DNA of 64,000 nucleotides. Source: an uncultured Paracoccaceae bacterium (GTDB taxonomy: Bacteria; Pseudomonadota; Alphaproteobacteria; Rhodobacterales; Rhodobacteraceae). The position numbers were made by a program, and so were the translations under genes. This document shows, piece after piece, positions 17,569-25,808 of the stretch. Every line of letters begins with the position of its first letter. The first letter of the stretch is position 1. The DNA lies in the NCBI GenBank assembly GCA_937895435.1, contig CALAXT010000032.1:1-64000 (forward strand), read 5' to 3'. The notes under the pieces are model-generated. The model saw only the letters and a program-made list of their open reading frames with translations. It had not been told where the DNA came from and made no database searches.

Positions 17569-18270
17569 TTAGCGCCGAAACAACAGATCTTGGGCGGCCC
17601 GATCGGATTGCAGATCGGCGCGGGCCTCGGCCTTGACGGCAAGCCCCGCGATAAAAGCGGGCCGTTGACCCAAAGCCGCCAGCCAGCGCGCCATATGCGG
17701 TTTGTCATTAAGCGTCTGTTGCTGACCGTCCCAAAGCCGGGCCCAAGGCCAAATGGCAATATCGGCGACAGACAGAAAATCACCAGCTACAAATTCGTTG
17801 TCTGCCAACTGCCGATCTAACACGCCATAAAGCCGCGCGACCTCACGACGATAGCGGTCTTTGGCATAGGGCAGATCATGTGGGGGTTCCATCGCGGGGG
17901 CATATTTCAGAAAGTTATGCGCCTGTCCCGCCATTGGCCCCAGCCCACCCATTTGCCACATCAACCATTGCTCTACTTGGGCCTGATCACGCGCGCCTTG
18001 TCCGATCAGTTGGCCCGTTTTGCGGGCTAAATATTGCAAGATCGCGCCTGATTCAAACAACGAAATTGGTGCGCCGTCAGGGCCATTTGGGTCAGTGATG
18101 GCGGGCATACGATTGTTGGGCGACAGTTTGAGAAAATCAGGTTTAAACTGATCGCCTGCGCCAATATTAATCAGATGCACGTTGTAGGGCAGGGCCAGTT
18201 CTTCCAAAGCGATGGTGATTTTATGCCCATTTGGGGTGGGCCAAAAATAAAGCTCAAGCGCGTTTGACAT
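17569..18270 (-). CDS. Glutathione S-transferase family protein, YfcG/YghU-like
   Basis: A 233-residue glutathione transferase with an N-terminal thioredoxin fold (1-83) and an all-helical C-terminal domain. LYFWPTPNGHKITIALEELALPY (7-29, key residues Thr12, Asn14 and Gly15) is the hallmark of the YfcG/YghU group, whose members have glutathione-dependent disulfide-bond reductase activity. The C-terminal ADIAIWPWA segment matches the conserved N-capping region. A GAGGA ribosome-binding site precedes the ATG at 18270. It is divergent from metZ across 183 bases and appears to be a single-gene unit. The substrate is unknown. Confidence 0.88.
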   Translation of the reverse strand: MSNALELYFWPTPNGHKITIALEELALPYNVHLINIGAGDQFKPDFLKLSPNNRMPAITDPNGPDGAPISLFESGAILQYLARKTGQLIGQGARDQAQVEQWLMWQMGGLGPMAGQAHNFLKYAPAMEPPHDLPYAKDRYRREVARLYGVLDRQLADNEFVAGDFLSVADIAIWPWARLWDGQQQTLNDKPHMARWLAALGQRPAFIAGLAVKAEARADLQSDRAAQDLLFRR

Positions 18271-18379
18271 ATTGATATCCTCAGGTGGGGGGCTGTGCAG
18301 TTGCACAACGCTTGGTGCCATAAAATGGCCTATTCCCCCGCAAGGGCAAGCGGAAAGCGGCATGGCCTGCTGCAGATTG

Positions 18380-18408
18380 TTGACCTTTGGTCCGGCGCGG
18401 CCTATCGC
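18380..18408 (+). promoter_or_regulatory. Candidate promoter for metZ
   Basis: TTGACC (18380-18385) and TATCGC (18403-18408) are 17 bases apart, giving a leader of about 40 bases with an AGGGGC ribosome-binding site. The same two hexamers, with one base changed, precede ffh. The leader is too short for a known SAM riboswitch. Confidence 0.5.
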
Positions 18409-18453
18409 GAGGATGCAGATAGGCTGCGGTCTTAGTGATATAGGGGCAATCAG

Positions 18454-19635
18454 ATGACAGGCGACTGGAAACAGGCAACCCAACTGGTGCATGCCGGGGC
18501 CCGGCGCAGCCAATATGGCGAAATGTCTGAGGCTATTTTTCTGACCCAAGGTTTCGCCTATGAAAGCGCAGAAGCGGCCGAGGCGCGCTTTGTTGGTGCT
18601 GGGCCTGATGAGTTTATTTATGCCCGCTATGGCAACCCGACTGTTCGGATGTTCGAAGATCGCATTGCCGCGGTTGAGGGCACGCAAGATGCTTTTGCCA
18701 CCGCGTCTGGAATGGCGGCGGTCAGTGGGGCGCTGATGGCCTTGGTTAAGGCTGGCGATCATGTGGTGGCTGCGCGTGCACTGTTTGGATCGTGTCTATA
18801 TGTGCTGGAAAACGTGCTGGCGCGGTTTGGCGTAGAGATTACGTTGGTGGATGGCACGGATATCTTGGCCTGGCAGTCCGCGATTCGTCCCGATACGCGG
18901 TTGGTGTTTTTTGAAACCATTTCTAACCCGACGCTTGAGGTGATTGATATTGCCGCCGTTTGCCAGGTGGCACATGCGGTGGGGGCGTTGGTGTTGGTGG
19001 ATAATGTCTTTTCCACACCGACCTTTTCGCGCGCAGTCGCGCTGGGGGCGGATGTTGTGATCTATTCCTCGACAAAACACATTGATGGTCAGGGCCGGGC
19101 GCTGGGGGGGGTGATCTGTGGTACGCGCGATTTGGTTCGTGGACCGATCGAAACCTATATGAAACACACGGGTGGCGCCATGAGCCCGTTCACTGCTTGG
19201 GTGATGTTGAATGGACTGGTGACGCTGGATCTGCGCTGCCGTGCGATGGCGGCGACTGCGGGCAAGATTGCGGATGCTTTGGCGGGCGATGCGCGGCTTA
19301 GCCGGGTCATTTACCCGCATTTGGCCAATCATCCCCAGCATGCGCTGGCGTTGCAACAGATGGAGTCTGGTGGCACGTTGGTCAGCTTTGACATTGCCGC
19401 AGGTAAAGCGGCGGCGTTTCGGTTTATGAACGCGCTGCAAATCATCAAAATCTCAAACAATTTGGGCGATGCGCGCAGCATTGCCACCCATCCTGCCACA
19501 ACCACCCATCAGCGTCTGCCCGATGATCAAAAGCAACTTCTGGGCATCACGCCGGGGCTGATCCGCTTGTCAGTTGGGCTGGAGGATGCCGGGGATTTGA
19601 TCGCCGATATCGGTCAGGCGCTTGACATGATATAG
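18454..19635 (+). CDS. metZ: O-succinylhomoserine sulfhydrylase
   Basis: A 393-residue PLP enzyme of the Cys/Met metabolism family that makes homocysteine directly from O-succinylhomoserine and sulfide in methionine synthesis. The PLP lysine is Lys208 in SSTKHIDGQGR, and the substrate/PLP loop ARYGNPT is at 57-63. The tract KISNNLGDARSIATHPATTTH is the conserved active-site arm. The short form without a cystathionine-synthase insertion, and DGQGRALGG after the lysine, favour MetZ over MetB or MetY. It has its own promoter and lies 99 bases before folE2 on the same strand. Confidence 0.9.
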   Translation: MTGDWKQATQLVHAGARRSQYGEMSEAIFLTQGFAYESAEAAEARFVGAGPDEFIYARYGNPTVRMFEDRIAAVEGTQDAFATASGMAAVSGALMALVKAGDHVVAARALFGSCLYVLENVLARFGVEITLVDGTDILAWQSAIRPDTRLVFFETISNPTLEVIDIAAVCQVAHAVGALVLVDNVFSTPTFSRAVALGADVVIYSSTKHIDGQGRALGGVICGTRDLVRGPIETYMKHTGGAMSPFTAWVMLNGLVTLDLRCRAMAATAGKIADALAGDARLSRVIYPHLANHPQHALALQQMESGGTLVSFDIAAGKAAAFRFMNALQIIKISNNLGDARSIATHPATTTHQRLPDDQKQLLGITPGLIRLSVGLEDAGDLIADIGQALDMI

Positions 19636-19734
19636 CCTGCGCTATGTTGCGGGGGGCATACAGGCGGTTGGCAATCTGGTCTTGGGCTGCCAAGGTGCTT
19701 GTGGGACAAGATATGTCAAAACGGGGGCTGAGGG

Positions 19735-20844
19735 ATGACCTTACACAAACCGGATATCGCGCCGATGCCGGATCGTAAGGATCTGGAAACGGCGCTGACG
19801 CTGGTGCGCGCATGGGCTGCACAGGCGTCAGCGGCTGATATCGCCGATCTCGGCCCTGACCTTAGTCGTGCCATTGCTCCAATTTTGGCGCCCCAACCCC
19901 AGCCCAATTATCCGCAGTTTTCCCGCACCTATCCCGCCGATTTTACGGCAGATGCCGCCTATCTGCGCAGCTTGCCCGATTTGCAAAATGGCCCGGCTTC
20001 GTTGATCGCTGGGGCGCGGCAAACAATCCAACATGTTGGCATTTCAAATTTTCGCCTGCCGATCCGCTTTCACACCCGCGACAATGGTGATGTGCGGCTG
20101 GAAACATCGGTGACCGGGACTGTCAGCCTTGAAGCCGATAAAAAAGGCATCAACATGAGCCGCATCATGCGCACGTTCTACGGCCATGCCGAACGAACAT
20201 TCAGCTATGAGGTGATGGAAAACGCGTTAGAGGATTACAAAGCCGATCTGGAAAGTTTTGATGCCCGGATCATGATGGGTTTTTCCTTTCCGATGAAGGT
20301 GTCATCGCTTCGCTCTGGGCTTGAGGGGTGGCAGTATTATGCCATCGCGCTGGAACTGGTTGAACAGGCGGGTGCGCGCAAAAAGATCATGCATCTGGAT
20401 TATGTCTACAGCTCAACCTGCCCCTGTTCGTTAGAGCTGTCGGAACATGCCCGGCAATATCGCGGTCAGCTTGCCACACCCCATTCGCAAAGATCTGTGG
20501 CGCGGGTGTCTGTGGAAATTATGGGGGGGCTGCTTTGGTTTGAGGATCTGATTGATCTGTGCCGTGCGGCTGTCCCAACTGAGACCCAAGTGATGGTCAA
20601 ACGCGAAGATGAACAAGCCTTTGCCGAGATGAATGCCGCCAACCCGATCTTTGTCGAAGACGCGGCCCGGCTTTTTTATGACCAATTGAAACGCGACCCG
20701 CGCATCGGTGATTTTCGCGTGGTGGCCAGCCATCAAGAAAGCCTGCACAGCCATGATGCGGTCAGCCTGTTGACAGAAGGGCCGACCTTTGCAGGCGAAA
20801 GCCTTGACCCGCAGCTGTTTGGCACCCTGATCCATCGCGGCTAG
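19735..20844 (+). CDS. folE2: GTP cyclohydrolase FolE2
   Basis: A 369-residue type IB GTP cyclohydrolase, the first step of folate synthesis, making dihydroneopterin triphosphate from GTP. The metal-site motif SSTCPCSLELSEH (Cys229, Cys231) and KKGINMSRIMRTF (136-148) are both present. FolE2 enzymes accept metals other than zinc and in some bacteria are induced by zinc starvation, but I see no clear Zur site upstream. The N-terminal 90 residues are longer than in the shortest characterised members. With folB and folP at 31.6-33.6 kb the window holds three steps of the pathway in two places. The ATG at 19735 follows GGGGGCTGAGGG. Confidence 0.93.
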   Translation: MTLHKPDIAPMPDRKDLETALTLVRAWAAQASAADIADLGPDLSRAIAPILAPQPQPNYPQFSRTYPADFTADAAYLRSLPDLQNGPASLIAGARQTIQHVGISNFRLPIRFHTRDNGDVRLETSVTGTVSLEADKKGINMSRIMRTFYGHAERTFSYEVMENALEDYKADLESFDARIMMGFSFPMKVSSLRSGLEGWQYYAIALELVEQAGARKKIMHLDYVYSSTCPCSLELSEHARQYRGQLATPHSQRSVARVSVEIMGGLLWFEDLIDLCRAAVPTETQVMVKREDEQAFAEMNAANPIFVEDAARLFYDQLKRDPRIGDFRVVASHQESLHSHDAVSLLTEGPTFAGESLDPQLFGTLIHRG

Positions 20845-20925
20845 TCGGGGGGCGTGTCGTGACGCCGCTTAGGTCTTGCGCATGCATGCTTGACTTGCTG
20901 CGCGCCCAACGCCAAGCCTGCGCGC

Positions 20926-22374
20926 ATGATTGATCTGCGCCCCATTGGATATATCGTAGGTTTGATCGTGGCCGTGATGGGCGCGATCATGCTTGTGCCG
21001 CTGGCAATAGAGCTGGCGCTGGGCGGCACCGCGGGGCGGGGGTTTTTGCAAAGTGCGGCGCTGGCCGGGTTTTGTGGTGGGCTGACCGCACTGGCCTGTG
21101 CAAATCGGCGCGGGCAGGGGCTGGATTTGCAGCAGACCTTTGTGCTGACCAACGCGATTTGGGCTGTGGCCGTGCTGGTGGGGGCTTTGCCGTTTTTGCT
21201 GGTGGTCGATGGTATGTCATTTACCGATGCCATTTTCGAAGCGACCTCGGGGTTGACCACGACAGGGGCTAGCGTTTTGGTGGGGTTGGATGGGCTGTCA
21301 AAGGGCCTGCTGATCTGGCGCGCGATTTTGCAATGGTTGGGTGGCTTGGGTATTTTGATCTTGGCCATGATTTTTTTGCCCGTGATGAAAGTCGGGGGTA
21401 TGCAGTTTTTCAAAACTGAGGGCTTTGACACGCTGGGCAAGGTGATGCCGCGGGCGCTAGATATCGCCCAGGCGGTTTTGGGGGTTTATACGCTGATTAC
21501 GGTCGCCTGCGTTATGGCCTATGCCGGGTTTGGCATGTCTGGTTTTGATGCAGTGGCGCATGCGCTTACGACAGTTTCCACGGGCGGATTTTCCACCTCG
21601 GATTCCTCATTTAGCAAGTTTTCTGGCCCGCTTGAATATGTGGCCACAGTGTTCATGTTTGCCAGCAGCCTGCCGTTTATCCGGTTTGTGCAGCTTTACG
21701 GTGGCAGTGTGACGCCGATGTGGCATGATCCGCAGGTGCGCGGGTTTGCCCGTTATTTGTTTTATATGGTGGCTTTGATCTTGGTCTATCGCTTGGCCAC
21801 CAGCCCCGACTCTGCCGAAACGATTTTTCGCACAACGCTCTTCAACGTCACCTCAATGATGACAGGCACTGGCTTTGCCAGCGCCTATATCCCCGATTGG
21901 GGACCTTTTGCGGTGTTGATTGTCTTTGTGTTGGGGTTTGTTGGGGGCTGCACGGGATCAAGTTCGGCTGGGGCATCGGTGTTTCGGTTTCAGGTGCTTT
22001 TTTTGGCGATTGGTGCGCAAATTCGCCAAATTCATGCGCCGCATCGCTTGGTCAAGCTGCGCTATGGTGACCGGATTTTGGAAGATGATGTGATCTATCC
22101 CGTGATCGCATTTTTTTCGTGGTATTTTGGCCTGATTATCTTGGCGACTGTGGTTCTGGCGCTCAGTGGACTTGATTTTGAAACGGCTGTTTTTGCCAGC
22201 TGGACATCGCTTGCCAATATCGGTGCCGCGATCGGTCCGGGGGTGATGCCCAGCTATACAATGCTAGATTTCCCCGATTTGGCCAAATGGGTGATGATTA
22301 TTGCCATGATGCTGGGGCGGTTGGGCATTTTGTCAGTTTTGGTGATCTTGCTGCCCCGATTTTGGCGCAGTTGA
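20926..22374 (+). CDS. trkH: Trk-type potassium uptake protein TrkH
   Basis: A 482-residue membrane protein with the four pore-loop repeats of the Trk/Ktr potassium channels. Selectivity-filter segments are visible as GLTTTGAS, TVSTGGFSTSD, MTGTGFAS and SLANIGAAIGPG, and the intramembrane loop region VGGCTGSSSAGASVFR is present. The N terminus IDLRPIGYIVGLIVAVMGAIML gives the start at 20926 rather than an in-frame codon 36 bases earlier. TrkH needs the NAD-binding gate TrkA, which is not adjacent. The gene converges on the frameshifted peptidase-like gene with 5 bases between stops. Confidence 0.93.
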   Translation: MIDLRPIGYIVGLIVAVMGAIMLVPLAIELALGGTAGRGFLQSAALAGFCGGLTALACANRRGQGLDLQQTFVLTNAIWAVAVLVGALPFLLVVDGMSFTDAIFEATSGLTTTGASVLVGLDGLSKGLLIWRAILQWLGGLGILILAMIFLPVMKVGGMQFFKTEGFDTLGKVMPRALDIAQAVLGVYTLITVACVMAYAGFGMSGFDAVAHALTTVSTGGFSTSDSSFSKFSGPLEYVATVFMFASSLPFIRFVQLYGGSVTPMWHDPQVRGFARYLFYMVALILVYRLATSPDSAETIFRTTLFNVTSMMTGTGFASAYIPDWGPFAVLIVFVLGFVGGCTGSSSAGASVFRFQVLFLAIGAQIRQIHAPHRLVKLRYGDRILEDDVIYPVIAFFSWYFGLIILATVVLALSGLDFETAVFASWTSLANIGAAIGPGVMPSYTMLDFPDLAKWVMIIAMMLGRLGILSVLVILLPRFWRS

Positions 22375-22379
22375 TACGT

Positions 22380-23945
22380 TTAATCCCAGCAGGCTACCAA
22401 AACCGTCATATCTGCGCCCATTCGGGCCAAGACTTCGGGCGCAAGAGCCGTTTGGGTGGGCACATCGACGGGCGGGTTTTGCCAAAGGCCCGCTTGGGCC
22501 AGCGCATCCAAGATTTGTGGGGCGGCAAGGGCAAACTGCACATCATCGGGCAAAAGCCGCACCGGGTCGTTGGTGCGTGGCATCAAGATACCCAAGACGC
22601 GGCCCTGCGCGTCTAACACTGGCCCACCCGCATCGCCGGGCAAAGCCAACAGGCTAAGACGCCGCAGCCCCTCTTGGCCCTTCAGGCCGCGCAGGTCTTG
22701 CAGCGTGCCAAAGGTCAGGCTGGCGCTTTGCAGCGCATCGCCCCAAGAAAACCCGGCCGTTGCAATTTCATCGCGGATGCGCGGGGGATTGAGTTGCCAC
22801 GTTGCGATGGCGCGGGGGGCCAAAAGGCTTTGCGGTGCCAAAACGGCAATGCCCAGCGTGTCATCTGAAAAAAGGGCTTGGGTGTTGATATTAAGGCCCA
22901 GCGTCAGCCGCGCACAGCTGCCCAGACCGGCATTGGCGGTCAAAACGACGCCAGTTTGGGTTAAATAGACCCCAGATTGCATAGAGCGTGGCCGCCGCAA
23001 GGCCAAGCCTGACAGCATATCGCGGGCTTGATCGTCAGACATCTGTTGCACCCCATCCGACATCGCCTGCGTGCCAAAGGGGGCAAAGCTTGCCCGCATT
23101 GCGGCAAGAATATGCGTGGTGTCGCGTTGTTCGCTGGGGTCCCACACAAGCGTAAAGCCCTTGATCGTGCCATTGGACAACTGGACTTCGGTGTAAGATC
23201 TCAGGCCGGGCTTTTGCCCTGTCAGCAAAAAGCCCTCATCGGTCAAATTGCGCTGACCTTGCGTGGGCACGATTTCAAGTGTTTGCATCGCCTTGTAAAG
23301 CGCGCGCAGTCTGGTGGCATCGCCTGTTTGGCTGATCAGCAAAACTTGGAATGGGCTTTGCGGGGTGTTGCGCGCGACAAAATGGGCGAATGGCGGATCA
23401 TAGCGGTCAAAGCGGACAAGATTGGTGGGCAGCGCAATTTCAATCCCGCTTTCGCTATCTTGCACAATTTGCAGCCCCTTGCGGGCCAGATCGTCGTGAT
23501 AGCTTTGAAACAGCGTTTCGGTTTGCCCATTATCGAGCTGACCATCAGCCAAATAGCCGGCCATTTGCTGCCATTGCGCAATTGCACCGCGGCTGCCTGT
23601 GCCCAACACGCCATCAATCGGGCCATAATAAAACCCCAGCCATTTCAGGGCTTTTTGAATTTCAAACCGGGTTTGTGTTGCGTCAAGATCACGCCTGTCG
23701 GTCATGGCCACGGGCTGGTTAGAAAATTCGGGCTGCGGCTGTGGGCGTGACACGATGGGTTCTGACACGACCGTTTGAAGGGCCGCCGTTTGGCTTTGAT
23801 CTGCCTTGGGGGGGGGGCATGGTGTCGGCTGTTGGTGAAGTGGGGGGCCAAAATTGGGTTTCAAACACTGATCCGTCGGAAATAAAACTGTCGTTTGGAA
23901 TTTGGCGTGATCCGCGCAGATCCGCCAAACGGGCGGCTGCCCCAT
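22380..23945 (-). CDS. C-terminal piece of the frameshifted protein: peptidoglycan-binding and inactive trypsin-fold domains
   Basis: This frame (521 codons if fully open; first plausible internal ATG at 23705) has a peptidoglycan-binding domain at about 92-145 (FEIQKALKWLGFYYGPIDGVLG) and a trypsin-like domain at about 325-480. Sites that hold the catalytic triad in active enzymes read LTANAG (335-340, no His), LGIAVL (Gly365 in place of Asp) and GDAGGP (Ala439 in place of Ser). The fold is recognisable by GGPVLDAQGRVLGIL after the missing serine. Without the upstream frame there is no signal peptide, so this part would stay in the cytoplasm or not be translated. Confidence 0.65.
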   Translation of the reverse strand: MGQPPVWRICADHAKFQTTVLFPTDQCLKPNFGPPLHQQPTPCPPPKADQSQTAALQTVVSEPIVSRPQPQPEFSNQPVAMTDRRDLDATQTRFEIQKALKWLGFYYGPIDGVLGTGSRGAIAQWQQMAGYLADGQLDNGQTETLFQSYHDDLARKGLQIVQDSESGIEIALPTNLVRFDRYDPPFAHFVARNTPQSPFQVLLISQTGDATRLRALYKAMQTLEIVPTQGQRNLTDEGFLLTGQKPGLRSYTEVQLSNGTIKGFTLVWDPSEQRDTTHILAAMRASFAPFGTQAMSDGVQQMSDDQARDMLSGLALRRPRSMQSGVYLTQTGVVLTANAGLGSCARLTLGLNINTQALFSDDTLGIAVLAPQSLLAPRAIATWQLNPPRIRDEIATAGFSWGDALQSASLTFGTLQDLRGLKGQEGLRRLSLLALPGDAGGPVLDAQGRVLGILMPRTNDPVRLLPDDVQFALAAPQILDALAQAGLWQNPPVDVPTQTALAPEVLARMGADMTVLVACWD

Positions 23946-24168
23946 CGGCCGACATTGGGCCCAAAACGATCAGATACCACCCGGTGCTTGAACGAAAGCC
24001 TGAAACATCGCGGAATTGTCCGCTGTAGGCTGTTGCCTGTGCTGTGGCACTGGGCAGATCTGGCTGCGCCTCAATTTGTAGCCAAGCGCTGTCTTGGGCC
24101 GATGCGCTGGCCACAGCAAGCCAAACCCCGATTATTGCGGCCAAAAGCCGTGTAGCAAAGCCAGCCAT
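23719..24168 (-). CDS. N-terminal piece of the frameshifted protein: signal peptide and SPOR-like domain
   Basis: From the ATG at 24168 this frame gives a signal peptide (1-24, ending ASASAQ) and a SPOR-like domain (about 27-98). The domain runs from WLQIEAQPDLPSATAQA through GWYLIVLGPMS to IPNDSFISDG. After the C tract (about residue 117) the frame continues for some 30 meaningless residues to a stop at 23719. As it stands it could yield a small secreted SPOR protein. SPOR domains bind denuded peptidoglycan at division sites, so envelope localisation is expected. The ribosome-binding site is weak. Confidence 0.6.
   Translation of the reverse strand: MAGFATRLLAAIIGVWLAVASASAQDSAWLQIEAQPDLPSATAQATAYSGQFRDVSGFRSSTGWYLIVLGPMSADGAAARLADLRGSRQIPNDSFISDGSVFETQFWPPTSPTADTMPPPQGRSKPNGGPSNGRVRTHRVTPTAAARIF
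23808..23817 (-). repeat. Ten-base homopolymer (C on the coding strand) at the frame junction
   Basis: Ten consecutive G on the plus strand interrupt the coding frame of the envelope protein. A run of nine would restore one open frame. Tracts of this length are prone to slippage in replication and in sequencing. Confidence 0.9.
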
Positions 24169-24336
24169 ATTCGATACCAATCTTAATAAAACACACGTCT
24201 TGCATGCGCGCGTGTGACCCCAAGGGCAAGCAGTTTTGGGGTATTTTGCTGTCTTTATGCTTAACTGTGGCGCAGCGGTGTCTTGCCTATCGGCCCCACC
24301 TTGCCTAGAGAGTGCGCAACCCGAGCGGAGGCCCCA

Positions 24337-25263
24337 ATGTCAGCCATACCCAGTGATCCCCCCCGCAGCTTTCAAGAGATCATTTTGCGGCTGCAGGCCT
24401 ATTGGGCTGCGCAGGGTTGCGCGATCTTGCAGCCCTATGACATGGAAGTGGGGGCGGGCACCTTTCATCCGGCGACGACGTTGCGCAGTTTGGGCAACAA
24501 GCCCTGGGCCGCAGCCTATGTGCAGCCATCCCGCAGGCCGACCGATGGGCGTTATGGCGAAAACCCAAACCGCTTGCAGCATTACTATCAATATCAGGTC
24601 ATCATCAAACCCTCACCGCCAGAAATGCAGGCGCTTTATCTGGGCAGTCTTGCGGCAATTGGCATTGATTTGGCGCTGCATGATATCCGCTTTGTCGAAG
24701 ATGATTGGGAAAGCCCCACCTTGGGCGCTTGGGGACTGGGCTGGGAGGTGTGGTGTGATGGTATGGAAGTGTCTCAGTTCACGTATTTCCAGCAAGTGGG
24801 TGGCCATGATTGCAAGCCGGTGTCGGGTGAGCTGACATACGGTTTGGAGCGTTTGGCGATGTATGTGCTGGGCGTCGATCATGTGATGGATATGCCGTTT
24901 AATGACCCGCAATCCCCAATCGCGCTGCGCTATGGCGATATCTTTCGTCAAACAGAACAAGAATACAGCCGCTGGAATTTTGATCAGGCCGACACCGCAA
25001 TGCTGTTGACGCATTTCGAAGACGCCGAGGCCGAATGTGACCGAATTTTAACCGCGCCCCTGCAAGATGCGGCTGGACGTGAGATCATCATGGCCCATCC
25101 CGCTTATGATCAATGCATCAAGGCCAGTCATTTGTTCAACCTTTTGGATGCCCGCGGTGTGATTTCGGTGACCGAACGCCAAGCCTATATTGGTCGGGTG
25201 CGGGCGCTGGCCAAGCGCTGCGCTGATGCGTTTGTGCAAACCCCGGCTGGGGGCAGCGCATAA
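24337..25263 (+). CDS. glyQ: Glycyl-tRNA synthetase alpha subunit
   Basis: A 308-residue catalytic subunit of the bacterial alpha2beta2 glycyl-tRNA synthetase. [36 protein letters not shown] at the N terminus and [24 protein letters not shown] are near-invariant in GlyQ. The active-site [13 protein letters not shown] is also present. A GCGGAGG ribosome-binding site precedes the ATG at 24337. The stop shares a base with the start of the DUF6446 gene, and glyS, the beta subunit, comes after it, so the subunit genes are separated by one small gene. Confidence 0.97.
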   Translation: MSAIPSDPPRSFQEIILRLQAYWAAQGCAILQPYDMEVGAGTFHPATTLRSLGNKPWAAAYVQPSRRPTDGRYGENPNRLQHYYQYQVIIKPSPPEMQALYLGSLAAIGIDLALHDIRFVEDDWESPTLGAWGLGWEVWCDGMEVSQFTYFQQVGGHDCKPVSGELTYGLERLAMYVLGVDHVMDMPFNDPQSPIALRYGDIFRQTEQEYSRWNFDQADTAMLLTHFEDAEAECDRILTAPLQDAAGREIIMAHPAYDQCIKASHLFNLLDARGVISVTERQAYIGRVRALAKRCADAFVQTPAGGSA

Positions 25264-25757
25264 TGGCACCGCGTGGCCTGACAACGGGCAAGTTTGTGGC
25301 GGGGGCGATCGTGGCTACGGCCTTGATTGCCGGTGGCTTTATGTATTGGCTGCAAGTGTATGCGTTTTATGCCCCTGTCCAGCCTCAGGGGCGCTACGCG
25401 ATCACGCTGGCCCCCGGCCCCGATCAAGCCGCTGATCTGGTGCTTGATCTGACAGATTTTCAAGGGATTGATGCCACCAGCTCGCCCCTGCGCTTTCGGG
25501 CCTGTTTTCAGGTTTTGACGCCCAAGGCCGATGTTGTGCGCACCGCCCAACCCTATGCGACGCCCGAGCCGCTGTTGCCGCCCGGCTGGTTTGACTGCTT
25601 TGAGGCCGAAACCATCGCCCTTGCGTTGCAGGCAGGCACCGCCCACGCCTATTTGGGGCAACGCGACATTTTCCCCGGTGTTGACCGAGTTGTTGCTGTC
25701 TTTGACGATGGGCGGGGCTTTGCTTGGCACCAGTTGAATGAGACGATGAAAGACTGA
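25263..25757 (+). CDS. DUF6446-type membrane-anchored protein between glyQ and glyS
   Basis: A 164-residue protein with one N-terminal membrane span (about 11-33) and a soluble part that should face the periplasm. The soluble part contains RFRACFQVLTP, a PYATPEPLLPPGWFDCFEAETIALALQAG block and a C-terminal DRVVAVFDDGRGFAWHQLN. Two cysteines (in RACF and FDCF) could form a disulfide. Proteins of this type sit between glyQ and glyS across Rhodobacterales and are classed as DUF6446; no function is known. Its start codon shares the final A of the glyQ stop, so it is translationally coupled to glyQ. I see no reason to think it is part of the synthetase. Confidence 0.75.
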   Translation: MAPRGLTTGKFVAGAIVATALIAGGFMYWLQVYAFYAPVQPQGRYAITLAPGPDQAADLVLDLTDFQGIDATSSPLRFRACFQVLTPKADVVRTAQPYATPEPLLPPGWFDCFEAETIALALQAGTAHAYLGQRDIFPGVDRVVAVFDDGRGFAWHQLNETMKD

Positions 25758-25808
25758 TCCATTTTCGCACGCTGAACTTTTGCCCATCCAAACCCGTTGG
25801 AACCCACC

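Larger units (their letters stand above)
22380..24168 (-). pseudogene. Frameshifted SPOR / peptidoglycan-binding / trypsin-fold protein (composite)
   Basis: Two reading frames together form one protein of about 595 residues, with the order signal peptide, SPOR-like domain, proline-rich linker, peptidoglycan-binding domain and trypsin-like domain. They are separated by a run of ten C (minus strand; 23817-23808). With nine C the frames join smoothly in the linker (PPP then KADQSQTAALQ). This could be real inactivation, a slippery phase-variable tract, transcriptional slippage or a sequencing error. I cannot tell which from a single sequence. Relatives in Rhodobacterales are single proteins with this layout, which supports the joining. 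The trypsin-like domain also lacks all three catalytic residues. Confidence 0.75.

Noticed and set aside
18271-18453. Possible SAM riboswitch before metZ, since SAM-II elements precede metZ in some alphaproteobacteria.
   Set aside because: No GCTAAAAAGG-type core or matching pseudoknot was found, and the best promoter leaves only about 40 bases of leader.
24181-24336. Possible glycine-responsive element before glyQ.
   Set aside because: No glycine riboswitch core or T-box features are visible; only short imperfect repeats such as CACACG/CGTGTG are present.
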